Below, in pieces: positions 7,975 to 17,732 of a stretch of 64,000 nt of DNA; position 1 is the first letter of the stretch, and every line of letters begins with the position of its first letter. Location of the stretch: contig WPIF01000004.1 of assembly GCA_009773185.1 (NCBI GenBank), positions 1 through 64,000 of the forward strand, in the 5' to 3' direction. The stretch is from Nitrospirota bacterium (lineage in GTDB: Bacteria > Nitrospirota > Thermodesulfovibrionia > Thermodesulfovibrionales > UBA1546). The notes beneath the pieces were generated by a model. The model saw only the letters and a program-made list of their open reading frames with translations. It was not told the origin of the DNA and searched no databases. Made by a program: the position numbers and the translations under genes.

Positions 7975-8880
7975 ATGAAAAAATTTCAGATAGTTCTAAT
8001 CATTCTGCTTCTGCTTGCAGCGCAAAACTCTTATGCCGAAAAACTTAAGGTTGTTGCGAGCATATTTCCCCTCGGTGACATTGCAAAACAGGTAGGCGGG
8101 GAAAGGGTTGATGTAAAAATTATGCTGCCTCCCGGAGTTTCTCCTCATACATTTGAGCCTACGCCGCCTGAGATGATGCAGTTACAGAATGCCATGGTCT
8201 TTATAAAAGCAGGCGCAGGGCTTGAGTTCTGGGCAGCGAAGATGCTGAGGGCAGCAGGGAATGAAGGGCTTATTGTTGTTGATGCATCTTCGGGGCTTCC
8301 GCTGATAAGGGATATACACTCTTATAAATCAGAGGCAGGGCATTATAAGCCGCAAGGTTGTTCAGAAATTGCAGACCCTCATGTATGGCTGGACCCTGTG
8401 TTTGCAAAAGCAATCACGGATAAAATAACATCTGCCCTCTCAAAGGCCGACCCTTCAGGAAGCGCCTATTACATGGGAAGGGCTGATAAATATAAAAAGG
8501 ATCTGGATATCCTTCATAATGAAATTTCAGATAAGGTTAAGACTTTTAAGGTAAAAGAATATGTGACTTTTCATCCTGCATGGGAGTATTTTTCTAAAAG
8601 ATACGGACTGAGGGTAGCGGGCGTCATAGAAGAATCACCTGGCAGGGAGCCTTCTCCGAAACATATTGCAAGGATAATCCGGGAGGTAAAGAGGATAAAC
8701 TCAAAAGTTGTTTTTGCAGAGCCGCAGTTCAATCCTGCCATTGCAGAGGTGATTGCAGAAGAGGCGGGAGCAAAGGTTTTATTCCTTGACCCGATCGGGG
8801 GGTCAAATATCAAAGGGAGGGATACTTATCTGGGGCTTATGAGATATAATCTTTCTGTGATGGAAGGGGCGATGAAATGA
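7975..8880 (+). CDS. znuA: Periplasmic zinc/manganese-binding protein of an ABC transporter
   Basis: A 301-aa cluster A-I solute-binding protein with a signal peptide (KFQIVLIILLLLAAQNSYA). Metal-ligand histidines are visible in PPGVSPHTFEPTP, IADPHVWLDP and YVTFHPAWEYF, with an acidic ligand near LFLDPIGGS. It delivers Zn2+ or Mn2+ to the ZnuBC permease. The His-rich loop is very short (IHSYKSEAGHYKPQG), so Mn2+ or Fe2+ is also possible. znuC and znuB follow, separated from znuA by a structured repeat element. Confidence 0.88.
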   Translation: MKKFQIVLIILLLLAAQNSYAEKLKVVASIFPLGDIAKQVGGERVDVKIMLPPGVSPHTFEPTPPEMMQLQNAMVFIKAGAGLEFWAAKMLRAAGNEGLIVVDASSGLPLIRDIHSYKSEAGHYKPQGCSEIADPHVWLDPVFAKAITDKITSALSKADPSGSAYYMGRADKYKKDLDILHNEISDKVKTFKVKEYVTFHPAWEYFSKRYGLRVAGVIEESPGREPSPKHIARIIREVKRINSKVVFAEPQFNPAIAEVIAEEAGAKVLFLDPIGGSNIKGRDTYLGLMRYNLSVMEGAMK

Positions 8881-8890
8881 GAAAGGAAGG

Positions 8891-9012
8891 AAAACAGGAC
8901 ATGGCATTTTCACTCATTCTCGCTGCGCTCCGAGGATTTTGCCTCTTATTATTATCTATTTACTGTTGGACTATCGGCAAAATAAACCGCTCAAATGCCA
9001 TATCCTGTTTTT
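8891..9012 (+). repeat. Structured dispersed element, copy A
   Basis: Outer arms AAAACAGGACATGGCATTT / AAATGCCATATCCTGTTTTT pair around the conserved core TCACTCATTCTCG, a short GC-loop hairpin, CTCCGAGGATTTTGCCTC and ATCGGCAAAATAAACCGCTC. This copy lies inside the znu operon between znuA and znuC, so it would be transcribed as an intercistronic RNA structure. Confidence 0.8.
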
Positions 9013-9032
9013 CTTTTGATGGGTGAAATAAT

Positions 9033-9803
9033 ATGAACGCAATAGAAATAAATAATCTCTCTGCAATGCTCAGCGGCAGGGAAATACTTGCTGATATAAA
9101 CCTTTCACTTGCTGAAGGGAAGTTTCTCGGCATTGTCGGGCCGAACGGCAGCGGCAAGACAACTCTATTGAGAGTGATACTCGGCCTTGTTAAGCCTGCC
9201 GGAGGCGGGATAAAGGTATTTGATAAATCTCCGGAGGAATGCCTGAGGCATGGTATATTCGGTTATTTGCCGCAGCATATAAACCTTGATATTAATTTTC
9301 CTGCAAGCGCTGTTGATGTTGTTACGATGGGGATGTACGGAAAGCTGGGAATGTTCAGATGGCCTTCAGCAAAGGAAAAGAAAAAGGCGTCGGAATATAT
9401 CGAACTTATCGGCATGTCAGGCCAGGGCGAAAAGCCGTTTGGTGATTTGTCAGGAGGGGAACAGCAAAGGATTTCCATTGCACGCGCCTTGGTCAGCGAC
9501 CCAAAGATACTTATTCTCGATGAGCCGAGCACAGGCATAGATGTTGTCGGGCAGGAGGATTTTTATCATCTGCTGAAAGGCCTGCAGAAGAGGTTTGGCC
9601 TTACTATCATCATGGTCTCGCATGACATAGGTGCGGTAACAGCTTATGTTGACGAGATTGCCTGCCTTAATAAAATCCTCTACTACCATGGCGCGCCCCT
9701 GGGCGCATTGGATGAAAAGGTGATGGAAAGGCTATACGGCAAGAACGTGGATATACTAATGCACTCTGATGTTTGCGACAAGTGCGAGAGGCTGAGGAAG
9801 TAA
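9033..9803 (+). CDS. znuC: ABC transporter ATP-binding protein for zinc/manganese
   Basis: A 256-aa ABC ATPase with Walker A GPNGSGKTTLLR, the Q-loop in FGYLPQHINLD, signature LSGGEQQRISIARAL, Walker B ILILDEPSTGID and switch His in IMVSHDIGAV. It powers metal import with ZnuB and ZnuA. The C-terminal ILMHSDVCDKCERLRK contains a CDKC pair, an extension that could bind metal. Its stop overlaps the start of znuB (TAATG). Confidence 0.9.
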   Translation: MNAIEINNLSAMLSGREILADINLSLAEGKFLGIVGPNGSGKTTLLRVILGLVKPAGGGIKVFDKSPEECLRHGIFGYLPQHINLDINFPASAVDVVTMGMYGKLGMFRWPSAKEKKKASEYIELIGMSGQGEKPFGDLSGGEQQRISIARALVSDPKILILDEPSTGIDVVGQEDFYHLLKGLQKRFGLTIIMVSHDIGAVTAYVDEIACLNKILYYHGAPLGALDEKVMERLYGKNVDILMHSDVCDKCERLRK

Positions 9804-10597
9804 TGGAAATACTTTCATACGGGTTTATGCAGAGGGCCTTGATAACAGGGATAGTTGTCAGCATTCTCACCGGCATCATCTCTGTATTTGTGGTCTTAAG
9901 AAGGGTTTCTTTTATCGGTTCAGGCATTTCCCATGCTGCATTCGGAGGTGTTGCAATAGGTTTTTTTGCAGGGATAAATCCCATGATAACGGCAATGATA
10001 TATTCCATCCTTATCGCGTTTGGAATAGAGAGGATTAGTTCAAAAGGCAAGGTTGCGGAAGACACTGCCATAGGCGTGTTTTTCTCAAGCTCGATGGCAC
10101 TCGGCATAGTGCTTATAGGGCTCTCGAAGAGCTACAATGTTGACCTCTTCGGTTATCTCTTCGGGAGCATCCTTGCAATAAGTGAAAATGAGATGTGGCT
10201 TACAATCGCCATAACTCTTGTCATTCTCGCAGCGCTGGCAGTCATAATGAAAGAGCTTCTGCTTACGACTTTTAATGAAGAGCTTGCAATAGTAAGCGGC
10301 ATACCTACAAGGCTGATTAAGTCAATCTTTCTTATCTCGATGGCAGTTGCTATTGTTATGTCAATAAAAGTTGTGGGAATCATCCTTGTTTCTGCCCTGC
10401 TTGTTATTCCCGGCGCTGTGGCCCAGCTTGTTTCAAGAAGGTTCTATCCTATGATGCTGATATCCTGCCTCATTGCCTTTTTTTCTACAATAGCAGGCCT
10501 TTACCTGTCCTATCAGTTTGATGTATCCTCCGGCGGCACAATCGTCCTTATACTCACGGCATTCTTCTTTGCAGCGTTTTTGAAAGGGAAGAGGTAG
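9803..10597 (+). CDS. znuB: Zinc/manganese ABC transporter permease
   Basis: A 264-aa ABC-3 family membrane permease with about eight helices. Motifs include VVLRRVSFIGSGISHAAFGG, the ATPase-contacting region LAIVSGIPTRLIKSIFLI and VGIILVSALLVIPGAVAQL. The start at 9803 is used because it is coupled to the znuC stop codon; the open frame extends 10 codons upstream without homology. It completes the znuACB importer. Confidence 0.9.
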   Translation: MEILSYGFMQRALITGIVVSILTGIISVFVVLRRVSFIGSGISHAAFGGVAIGFFAGINPMITAMIYSILIAFGIERISSKGKVAEDTAIGVFFSSSMALGIVLIGLSKSYNVDLFGYLFGSILAISENEMWLTIAITLVILAALAVIMKELLLTTFNEELAIVSGIPTRLIKSIFLISMAVAIVMSIKVVGIILVSALLVIPGAVAQLVSRRFYPMMLISCLIAFFSTIAGLYLSYQFDVSSGGTIVLILTAFFFAAFLKGKR

Positions 10598-11197
10598 ATG
10601 AAGCCATTTAACTTTTGGGACTCGTGTTGTTTTGAATATACGGGAATCTCTTTCTATAAAATGGCCAATGGGAAAACAGTATTTTATCCGTTTTGGAGAT
10701 TTGATGGGTATATTACTTCCCCAGAAAAAGAAGCTGAAATTAAGCAGTTTTTGAAATATTTTTGGATAGGTTACTCGATTTATTTTCTGGTTGCAATTAT
10801 GTTAACTCCATTTGTGAGCATGTTAATACCATTTTATGTCGATTTTAGATTGCTATTCATTATTTTATTAATGTTTCCATGCCCCCTTTACACGTTTAAA
10901 ATCAAAAGAATCCTTAAAGGTATCCAAAAAACCAAGATGCAAATACCACCTGAAAAAGCGATAGAAAATGCGGGTCTTATTTTTACTGTTCCTAGAGGCA
11001 TTATGATAAGTTTTATTATTTTTATTGCAAGTATATTGATAATAATTGATTCTATTTTAAATTTATTTCACACATCTGAAGCTATTGGGAAAAACCTGGG
11101 TGTATTAATTGGCTTGGCAGGCATATTCGTATCAGTTTTGATTTTAAAATATTTAATTTCTAAAAGAAGAAAGATTATTGAGGGGCATACGTTGTAG
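10598..11197 (+). CDS. Hypothetical four-helix membrane protein
   Basis: A 199-aa protein I do not recognise. It starts at the ATG immediately after the znuB stop, so it could be read from the same mRNA. The first 60 residues are aromatic and soluble (NFWDSCCFEYTGISFYKM, FYPFWRFDG). Then come two helices, a basic loop, and two more helices at about 130-150 and 165-185. Base composition is clearly more AT-rich than the znu genes, which suggests later acquisition. The znu link may be only positional. Confidence 0.55.
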   Translation: MKPFNFWDSCCFEYTGISFYKMANGKTVFYPFWRFDGYITSPEKEAEIKQFLKYFWIGYSIYFLVAIMLTPFVSMLIPFYVDFRLLFIILLMFPCPLYTFKIKRILKGIQKTKMQIPPEKAIENAGLIFTVPRGIMISFIIFIASILIIIDSILNLFHTSEAIGKNLGVLIGLAGIFVSVLILKYLISKRRKIIEGHTL

Positions 11198-11244
11198 GAA
11201 GACCCACCTTTAAATCCTCATGGCTATAAGGCTGCTCTTGACTT

Positions 11245-11274
11245 TGCTTTACTTTTTATGGTAAAAGTAAAGCA
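11245..11274 (+). promoter_or_regulatory. Perfect 12-bp inverted repeat before a MazE/VapC pair
   Basis: TGCTTTACTTTT and AAAAGTAAAGCA form a perfect inverted repeat with a 6-nt gap. It ends 20 bp before the antitoxin ATG and overlaps a TTGACT -35-like hexamer. It is likely the operator bound by the antitoxin. Confidence 0.5.
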
Positions 11275-11294
11275 TAAGGCAGGGAGGTGTTTTT

Positions 11295-11513
11295 ATGCAG
11301 ACTGTAAAACTAAGTTCCAAAAATCAGATAGTAATTCCAAAGGAAGCAAGAGAGGCAATGCATCTTAAAGGGCAGGATGAACTTTTAATTGTCGTTAAGG
11401 GCAATGTCACATTAATTATGCCGAAACCTAAAAGTTACCGAAGTGAACTCTCAGGCTCAGGCAAGGGAATCTACAAAAAGACCTATCTTCAAAAGGAACG
11501 CCAATCCTGGTAA
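11295..11513 (+). CDS. AbrB/MazE-type antitoxin
   Basis: A 72-aa swapped-hairpin AbrB-fold protein: MQTVKLSSKNQIVIPKEARE, then LKGQDELLIVVKGN. These proteins bind their own promoter and neutralise a toxin through a disordered tail, here SYRSELSGSGKGIYKKTYLQ. The stop overlaps the start of the PIN-domain gene (TAATG), and an inverted repeat lies upstream. All of this fits an antitoxin-toxin pair. Confidence 0.8.
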   Translation: MQTVKLSSKNQIVIPKEAREAMHLKGQDELLIVVKGNVTLIMPKPKSYRSELSGSGKGIYKKTYLQKERQSW

Positions 11514-11956
11514 TGCCGCTTAAGGATTTTTTTAAGAGGCACAGCAAGGTTTATCTTGATACAAGCCCATTCATCTACTTTGTCGAAAAGCATCCGCGCT
11601 ATTATACGTTCTGCGAATCAATATTTGGCAATATCGAGACTGGCTACATCGAGGCGTCAACATCCACTCTTACCTTGCTCGAAATCCTTGTTCAGCCTTA
11701 CAAACTTAAGAGGGATGACCTTGTTATTAAATTCTATTCTTTGCTGACAACTTATCCTCACCTTGCATGGATTAGACTAACTCTGGATATTTCAGACCTT
11801 GCAGCAAAACTACGAGCAGAACATAATCTGAAAACCCCTGATGCTATTCAGATTGCATCTGCGATTTCACATGGCGCCACTGGCTTCATTTGCAATGACG
11901 GAGTCTTTAAAAGGATAAAGGATATTGAGTGCCTGGTAATAGATGACCATACGTAG
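11513..11956 (+). CDS. vapC: VapC-like PIN-domain toxin
   Basis: A 147-aa PIN nuclease. The first acidic residue is in KVYLDTSPFIYFVE; the conserved Glu is in STLTLLEILVQP; LKTPDAIQIASAI and FICNDGVFKRI supply the later acidic residues. VapC toxins cut tRNA or rRNA. It is translationally coupled to the AbrB-type antitoxin, a common partner for this PIN subgroup. It converges on the RDD gene with no obvious terminator between. Confidence 0.82.
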   Translation: MPLKDFFKRHSKVYLDTSPFIYFVEKHPRYYTFCESIFGNIETGYIEASTSTLTLLEILVQPYKLKRDDLVIKFYSLLTTYPHLAWIRLTLDISDLAAKLRAEHNLKTPDAIQIASAISHGATGFICNDGVFKRIKDIECLVIDDHT

Positions 11957-11973
11957 TTGGTAAATTTTATTTC

Positions 11974-13500
11974 CTAAGTCTTTTTCTCCCTCACCACAAC
12001 TGTCTCTGCAACAATATCCCCGAGTCTCTGCCATTTGAGCGTGCCTGCCATGGAAATTATCCCGACGAGGTAATAGAAAAAATTATCAGCTATCCGCATT
12101 ACATTTCTCAGAAACCCTGCCAGCAGTCCGCACCTTGAGAAATCATCTTTAAGGACCACTATCCCGCAGATTTTTTTGCCTAGGGTTTTTCCGTAAAGCC
12201 CTTCAAGTAAAGAGTGATACAGAAAAGTGCCGAGGATTAAATATATGAATGCAAATATTCCGATAGCGCAGAGTTTAAAAGGGTTGGTCAGGAAGTCCTG
12301 ACTGAATAAAAACCAGGCTGTCACCGCAGCCGGCGGAATCATGATGATTATAGTGTCAATGACCTTTGCAATGAAACGCCTGAAAAGGCTTGCGAATTCG
12401 TATTCAGCGGAATTGACCTGCCATGCCCTTAACTTGAACTTTCTGATAAAGACTGAAAGCAGATAAATGAAAAATAAAAATACAAGGCTGCTTAATATTA
12501 TCAGCGCAATGATTTTACGGAAGAACCTTTTCCCGAAAAAAGAACTGCCGGCTCTTACCGGGCTTACTGCATTCCCGTTTTCAATTGTATAGAGGTTTTC
12601 AGAGGAAAAGCTCCTGACAAAAAGATGAAGTTTGCCCTGATGGATTAACGGAGACCAGTCAATAAACAGCCCCTGAATATTCAGGGCTTTGGGCTCGCTC
12701 CATGAGCCGCCTTCATAGGCTGTAAAATAAATTGAAGGCATTTGTTCGGAATACTGCTCATAAAAGATATATATTCTTTTATCATCAGCAATTGCTTTTA
12801 TAGGACCGTGCTGTGCGAAGGATTCTGTCCTGCTCCACGCTTTGCCGTCGTAAGATGTCCAGTAAAAATCATTGTCCGAAGGCCAGAAAAGGTACAGCCT
12901 GCCCTGAAACCACAGCATCTGTGTCGAACATTTTTTGTTTTTATCTTCAAGATATTCTTCGGGAAGCGGGATGGAGGATATTCCGCTGTCTTTAATTAAG
13001 TTGAGTGCCGGGTTGTTTTTTATCCCGCTCAGCACAAACAGGCCGTCAGGGCTTATCACCCCCTCCGGCCTTTTTCCTGCCGCATCTGTTTTTGTCTCGG
13101 CCCATTCAACACCGTCAAAAGTTCTGAAAAAACCTTCACTTAAGAAATATATCTTATTGCTGTCATTGGTAAAGGAATGAAAAGGTTTTATCTCCCTTGA
13201 GCCAGGGTTTTTATCGTCAAGGATGCTGAGCATGAATTTTTCTTTGGGCTCTTTTTTGTTTTCAAAAGACAGGCCGGTGAAATCAATTTCTTTTGAAATG
13301 ACATAGAGCCTGTTATTTATTCCTGCAATGCTCTTTGATAACGCCGGGAAAGGCATAAAGCTGAACACAAGCCCAGGCCTTAAAAACATCAGAGCAAATA
13401 TAATTACGTATAGCCCGGCAGAGAAAAAAATTCCTATTGCAGCGACTCCGATTGCAAGTTTTATATTTTTTTTCTTCTCTTTTTCCAGGTCTGTTGCCAT
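11974..13500 (-). CDS. RDD-domain membrane protein with a large extracytoplasmic domain
   Basis: A 508-aa protein. Residues 14-40 form one helix. Residues of about 60-320 form an extracytoplasmic domain of repeated strands such as LYVISKEIDF, IYFLSEGFFRTFDG, LYLFWPSDNDFYWTSYDG and IYIFYEQY, which look like a beta-propeller of about six blades. Another helix follows near 330-355. Then comes an RDD domain with FRRFIAKVIDTIIIM, GLYGKTLGKKICGI and LRNVMRIADNF. RDD proteins are poorly understood membrane modules, some linked to ion transport. No clear operon partner is visible. Confidence 0.65.
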   Translation of the reverse strand: MATDLEKEKKKNIKLAIGVAAIGIFFSAGLYVIIFALMFLRPGLVFSFMPFPALSKSIAGINNRLYVISKEIDFTGLSFENKKEPKEKFMLSILDDKNPGSREIKPFHSFTNDSNKIYFLSEGFFRTFDGVEWAETKTDAAGKRPEGVISPDGLFVLSGIKNNPALNLIKDSGISSIPLPEEYLEDKNKKCSTQMLWFQGRLYLFWPSDNDFYWTSYDGKAWSRTESFAQHGPIKAIADDKRIYIFYEQYSEQMPSIYFTAYEGGSWSEPKALNIQGLFIDWSPLIHQGKLHLFVRSFSSENLYTIENGNAVSPVRAGSSFFGKRFFRKIIALIILSSLVFLFFIYLLSVFIRKFKLRAWQVNSAEYEFASLFRRFIAKVIDTIIIMIPPAAVTAWFLFSQDFLTNPFKLCAIGIFAFIYLILGTFLYHSLLEGLYGKTLGKKICGIVVLKDDFSRCGLLAGFLRNVMRIADNFFYYLVGIISMAGTLKWQRLGDIVAETVVVREKKT

Positions 13501-13640
13501 GAATAAGAGGATACTTAAAAATCAGAAAAATGTAAACCTGCTAATGGGGTAAATAGAAAACTATAAGAATTAGATAGTCATAAAATACATGCTGCGAACT
13601 TTCCCTGGTTGCAAAGCTAAAATTGAAATTTCATGCTTTG

Positions 13641-13670
13641 TTGCAATAAGGCTTAAAAATTGTTTACAAT
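13641..13670 (+). promoter_or_regulatory. Probable sigma-70 promoter of the kinase-phosphatase-FHA operon
   Basis: TTGCAA and TACAAT are separated by 18 bp, and the -10 ends 9 bp before the kinase ATG. The leader would be very short. Confidence 0.45.
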
Positions 13671-13679
13671 TGAACTGTT

Positions 13680-16178
13680 ATGAAACGCAAGGTAAACCTG
13701 TTCCCTGATTGGCTTATCGGAATCCTGTTAACGCTGATTATCCTCGGCGGCCTTCTTATAGGGTGGGCCCCGTTACAGACCCTTGAGTATAAGACCTATG
13801 ATTTAAGGGCAAAGTTAAGGCAGCAGAAGGCTTCCAGCCCTGTAGTTATCGTTGCGATAGACGATATGAGCATAGCAAATATCGGGCGCTGGCCCTGGCC
13901 CCGCGGCTATATTGCTGCGATGATAGACCAGCTGGCAGGTTACGGCGCAAAGGTCATCGGCGTGAATATACTCTACACAGAACCTGACCTCAATTCAGGG
14001 CTTGCTGAGCTGAGGGCTGTCAGGGGAGAAGTGGAAAAGCTGCCCAACTATCAGAGGAATGCACAGCTGGCAAATATTTATAATGCCCTTGTTCAGGCAG
14101 AGCAGCGCCTTGATAATGATGCAATGCTTTCCGCCTCGATAGCAGCAGCCAAAAATGTCATACTGCCTCTGTATTTCGACATCGGGGAACAGCAGACAGG
14201 CAATCCCGATAATAATCTGCCTGAGTATCTTAAAGCTAATTCTGCGGCTGCGCTGCTGCCGTCTGACATGTATATACAGGCGAGAAAAGCAACTCCACCC
14301 ATCCCTGAGTTTGTTTCAGGCGCACTTGCGCTTGGGCACCTGAACCTTCTTGCTGATGCGGATGGGGCACTCAGAAGGGACCCCCTGTTTATACAGTACA
14401 TGGGGCGAGTTTATCCGTCGTTTGCCTTGCATATTGTTATGAAATACCTGAACTACAGCGTATCTGATGTAAGGATAACCGACAGGATAAATATAGGGAA
14501 GGTCAGTATTCCCCAGGACCGGAAACAGATGATGCTTATAAGTTATAACGGAAAGTTCGGCACATTCCCTTATTATTCATTCTTTGATGTAATAAACAGT
14601 AAAGTCCCGCCTGAGACCTTCAAAGACAAGATTGTCCTGATAGGTCATACTGCAACAGGGATTGCTACCCTGGAAGTAACGCCTGTGGAGACTAATTTTC
14701 CGACAATAGAGGTTGAGGCTAATATTATCGAAAATATATTGAACAGGAATTTTATTTCCCGGCCTGAATGGGCCTTATATGCCGAGATTGGTATCATTGT
14801 TCTTTTTGGCGGTTTTCTCTCGTTTTTCATCCCCAGGTTCAAAGCAGGGATAAGCGCTGTTATTGCAGCGGTGCTTTTGCTTATATGGAACGGGGTGGCA
14901 ATATATTTCTTTGTTGTAAACGGATACTGGCTTGTGATGCTTCATCCGACCCTTCTGCTGGGCCTTGGCTATACAATAATAATGTCAAAACGGTATATGG
15001 TCACAGAGAAGAAAAAAGAGCTTGTCGAGACTGACAGCATAGAGACAAATAAGATGTTGGGGCTGTCATTTCAGGGGCAGGGGATGCTTGACCTCGCCTT
15101 TGAGAAATTCAGGAAATGCCCTGCGGATGATGAGGCTGTCAAAGAACTCATGTATAACCTGGCCCTTGATTTCGAGAGGAAAAGGATGTTTAACAAGGCC
15201 GCAGCTGTTTATGAGCATATTTTAAAGGCAGGCAATTTCAAGGACATAAAGGAGAGGATAAAGAAACTCAAGGTCGCAGGCGAGACAATGATATTCGGAG
15301 GCGGGGTCGGCGCGACTAAAAAAGATGCCACAGTGCTGATGGAAGGCTCAACAACTACGCCTACTCTCGGCAGGTATGAAGTCCAGAAAGAACTCGGGCG
15401 CGGGGCAATGGGCATTGTCTATCTCGGTAAAGACCCGAAGATCAACAGGATGGTTGCCATCAAGACCATCAGGTTTGATGAGATTGAACAAAGCCAGCTT
15501 GCCGAAACAAAGAAACGGTTTTTCCGCGAGGCAGAGGCTGCCGGAACTCTCTCCCATCCCAATATCGTGACTATCTACGATGCAGGAGAGGATTATGACG
15601 TTGCGTATGTCGCAATGGAACTCCTCGAGGGCAAAGACCTCAGCGATATTTCTTCAAAGGAAAACAAGCTGCCGCTTAAAGAAGTTTTAAGGATGATAAG
15701 TTCGGTTGCCGATGGCCTGGACTATGCCCACTCCAAAGGAGTTGTACACAGGGATATAAAACCAGCAAATATTATGCTTATAAAAAGCGGGGAAATAAAG
15801 ATAACGGATTTCGGTATAGCAAGGGTCATGGCGACTTCCAGCACGCAGACAGGTTTGGTGCTGGGGACTCCGAGCTATATGTCTCCTGAGCAGGTGCTCG
15901 GCAAAAAGGTTGACGGCCGGTCTGATTTATTTTCCCTCGGAGTTGTATTTTTTGAGCTTCTTACAGGTGAGAAGCCCTTTAAGGGAGACAGCATTGCAAC
16001 TCTTATGTTCAATATAGCCAATACCCCGCCTCTTACGCTGGAAGAATTTTATCCGGATGTCCCCGGGTGCTGTGTTTCAATTGTCGGCAAGATGCTCGCA
16101 AAGGACGCTGAGACGAGATACCAGCGAGGCAGAGAGGTCGTGGATGATATAAATTTATGTATGAAGGAGCTGGGTTAG
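13680..16178 (+). CDS. CHASE2-domain membrane Ser/Thr protein kinase
   Basis: An 832-aa fusion. An N-terminal helix is followed by an extracytoplasmic CHASE2 sensor ([20 protein letters not shown]; about 40-350), three helices (about 360-430) and a short TPR-like helical segment (about 450-520). A eukaryotic-type kinase runs from about 565 to 830. Kinase motifs are [36 protein letters not shown] and [10 protein letters not shown], so all catalytic residues are present. It would sense envelope or periplasmic signals and phosphorylate cytosolic proteins. The PP2C phosphatase and FHA genes follow within a few bases, making one signalling operon. Confidence 0.88.
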   Translation: MKRKVNLFPDWLIGILLTLIILGGLLIGWAPLQTLEYKTYDLRAKLRQQKASSPVVIVAIDDMSIANIGRWPWPRGYIAAMIDQLAGYGAKVIGVNILYTEPDLNSGLAELRAVRGEVEKLPNYQRNAQLANIYNALVQAEQRLDNDAMLSASIAAAKNVILPLYFDIGEQQTGNPDNNLPEYLKANSAAALLPSDMYIQARKATPPIPEFVSGALALGHLNLLADADGALRRDPLFIQYMGRVYPSFALHIVMKYLNYSVSDVRITDRINIGKVSIPQDRKQMMLISYNGKFGTFPYYSFFDVINSKVPPETFKDKIVLIGHTATGIATLEVTPVETNFPTIEVEANIIENILNRNFISRPEWALYAEIGIIVLFGGFLSFFIPRFKAGISAVIAAVLLLIWNGVAIYFFVVNGYWLVMLHPTLLLGLGYTIIMSKRYMVTEKKKELVETDSIETNKMLGLSFQGQGMLDLAFEKFRKCPADDEAVKELMYNLALDFERKRMFNKAAAVYEHILKAGNFKDIKERIKKLKVAGETMIFGGGVGATKKDATVLMEGSTTTPTLGRYEVQKELGRGAMGIVYLGKDPKINRMVAIKTIRFDEIEQSQLAETKKRFFREAEAAGTLSHPNIVTIYDAGEDYDVAYVAMELLEGKDLSDISSKENKLPLKEVLRMISSVADGLDYAHSKGVVHRDIKPANIMLIKSGEIKITDFGIARVMATSSTQTGLVLGTPSYMSPEQVLGKKVDGRSDLFSLGVVFFELLTGEKPFKGDSIATLMFNIANTPPLTLEEFYPDVPGCCVSIVGKMLAKDAETRYQRGREVVDDINLCMKELG

Positions 16179-16181
16179 ACA

Positions 16182-16988
16182 TTGAGATTGCTTGCATGCG
16201 GGCAGACAGATACCGGGATTTCAAGGACCAACAATGAAGACAATTTTTGTGTTGAAGAAGGATTAGGCCTTCTTGCTGTTGCAGACGGGATAGGAGGTTT
16301 TTCAGCAGGGGAGATTGCAAGCAAGATGGCAGTTGATGTGATACGGGATTATATAACAAGGTCTGCTTCTGCAAATGAACCGTTCATTGGCGAGTATAAT
16401 AAAAAACATTCCGAGTCTGCAAACAGGCTTGCATCAGCTATAAGGCTCTCGAATAAGGCAATATACGAGGCCTCACAAAACAATGCCGCATGGCGCGGGA
16501 TGGGAACAACAGTGGCTGCTGCCCTGTTTGCGGAAGGCAGGCTGAGCATAGCCCATGTGGGTGACAGCAGGGGTTACCTTATCAGGGCCAATTCAATTGT
16601 ACAGCTTACGGATGACCATTCTGTAGTATCAGAACAGGTAAGGCAGGGCTTGCTGACCAGGGAGGAAGCGGCGGAATCCAATATCAGGAACATCATTACC
16701 AGGGCCCTCGGTAAAGACCTTTCTCTTGATATTGATGTAGATGAAATAGAGGTTATGGATGATGACAGGGTCGTCCTGTGCACTGACGGACTGACAACCA
16801 TGGTGCCTGACGATACTATCCTTTCCATGCTTGGTTCCCTTGAGGAACCCGAGAAGGCATGCAGCAGGCTTATAGATACTGCAAACAAAAATGGCGGTAA
16901 AGATAATGTAACTGTAGTAGTTGCGCATTTCAGCAGGAAGAAATGGTTCAGCAGCGTAAAAAATCTTTTTAAATTTGCAGGGAGGTAA
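16182..16988 (+). CDS. PP2C-type Ser/Thr protein phosphatase
   Basis: A 268-aa PPM phosphatase with TTG start. Metal-binding motifs are [41 protein letters not shown] and [10 protein letters not shown]. It would remove phosphates placed by the adjacent CHASE2 kinase. It begins 4 bp after the kinase stop and ends 3 bp before the FHA gene. The C-terminal tail ([14 protein letters not shown]) is basic and may be membrane-adjacent. Confidence 0.88.
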   Translation: MRLLACGQTDTGISRTNNEDNFCVEEGLGLLAVADGIGGFSAGEIASKMAVDVIRDYITRSASANEPFIGEYNKKHSESANRLASAIRLSNKAIYEASQNNAAWRGMGTTVAAALFAEGRLSIAHVGDSRGYLIRANSIVQLTDDHSVVSEQVRQGLLTREEAAESNIRNIITRALGKDLSLDIDVDEIEVMDDDRVVLCTDGLTTMVPDDTILSMLGSLEEPEKACSRLIDTANKNGGKDNVTVVVAHFSRKKWFSSVKNLFKFAGR

Positions 16989-16990
16989 AA

Positions 16991-17704
16991 ATGCCGAAAG
17001 TCACGCTGAAGTTTAAAGAGGCTGTACTGAAAGAAATACAACTGGACAAGGAAGTAATCACAATTGGCAGAAATCCTGATAACGATATCCACATTGACAA
17101 TCCCGCTGTTTCAGGCTCTCATGCAAAAATAATAAACGAGGGCGGGAGGATTTTTATAGAGGACATGAACAGCACAAACGGCACTTTTATAAGCGGGAAA
17201 AGGATTTCAAAAAGCGCATTGAATAATAATGACATAATTACTGTCGGCAAACATACGCTGGTTTTCAGCGGCCCTTCTTCTCAGGCAGCTGAGGCAGACA
17301 AGACCCTGAAGACAAAGAAACCCGGAGCTAATGAAACAATCGTAATGGACACGAGAGCGCAGAAGGCAATGCAGGCTGAGGCTTCAGGAGGAGCAGTTTC
17401 CGCTGAAAAACTCGGCGGCTTTACCGTGATAGAGGGGCATGCTGAAAAAAGTGAATATGAGCTTACCAAAAGGCTGACCACAATAGGCAAGACAGAAACA
17501 GCGGAAATCAAATTGAAAGGTTTTTTTGCTCCTAAAGTCGCTGCCCTTATCAACAGGACCAAGGACGGCTATTTTATCAGCCCTCCCGGGACCAAGACAA
17601 AGATTAAGATTAACGGCAACTCTCTTGAAGGCCGTCATGAACTTAAAGACGGGGATATAGTTGAAGTTGAGAACCTCAAGATGCAGTTTTATGTTAAAGC
17701 ATAG
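16991..17704 (+). CDS. FHA-domain protein with a second FHA-like domain
   Basis: A 237-aa protein. The N-terminal FHA domain (1-95) has the phosphothreonine-binding residues in ITIGRNPDNDIHIDNPAVSGSHAKI and MNSTNGTFI. A linker follows that contains NETIVMDT, a possible phosphorylation site of the neighbouring kinase. Residues of about 150-235 form a second, more degenerate FHA-like unit (LTTIGKTETAEIKL, GDIVEVENLKMQFY) lacking the full phosphopeptide motif. It is probably the phosphothreonine reader of the kinase-phosphatase system. Confidence 0.8.
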   Translation: MPKVTLKFKEAVLKEIQLDKEVITIGRNPDNDIHIDNPAVSGSHAKIINEGGRIFIEDMNSTNGTFISGKRISKSALNNNDIITVGKHTLVFSGPSSQAAEADKTLKTKKPGANETIVMDTRAQKAMQAEASGGAVSAEKLGGFTVIEGHAEKSEYELTKRLTTIGKTETAEIKLKGFFAPKVAALINRTKDGYFISPPGTKTKIKINGNSLEGRHELKDGDIVEVENLKMQFYVKA

Positions 17705-17732
17705 AAGCACATAACAAAAGCGGTTTAAATAT

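Noticed and set aside
11160-11970. Possible duplicated gene tail around the MazE/VapC pair (CATACGTTGTAGG at 11188 against CATACGTAGTTGG at 11949)
   Set aside because: The match is short and falls on the genuine end of the VapC frame; it is within chance, unlike the two Phd-VapC loci.
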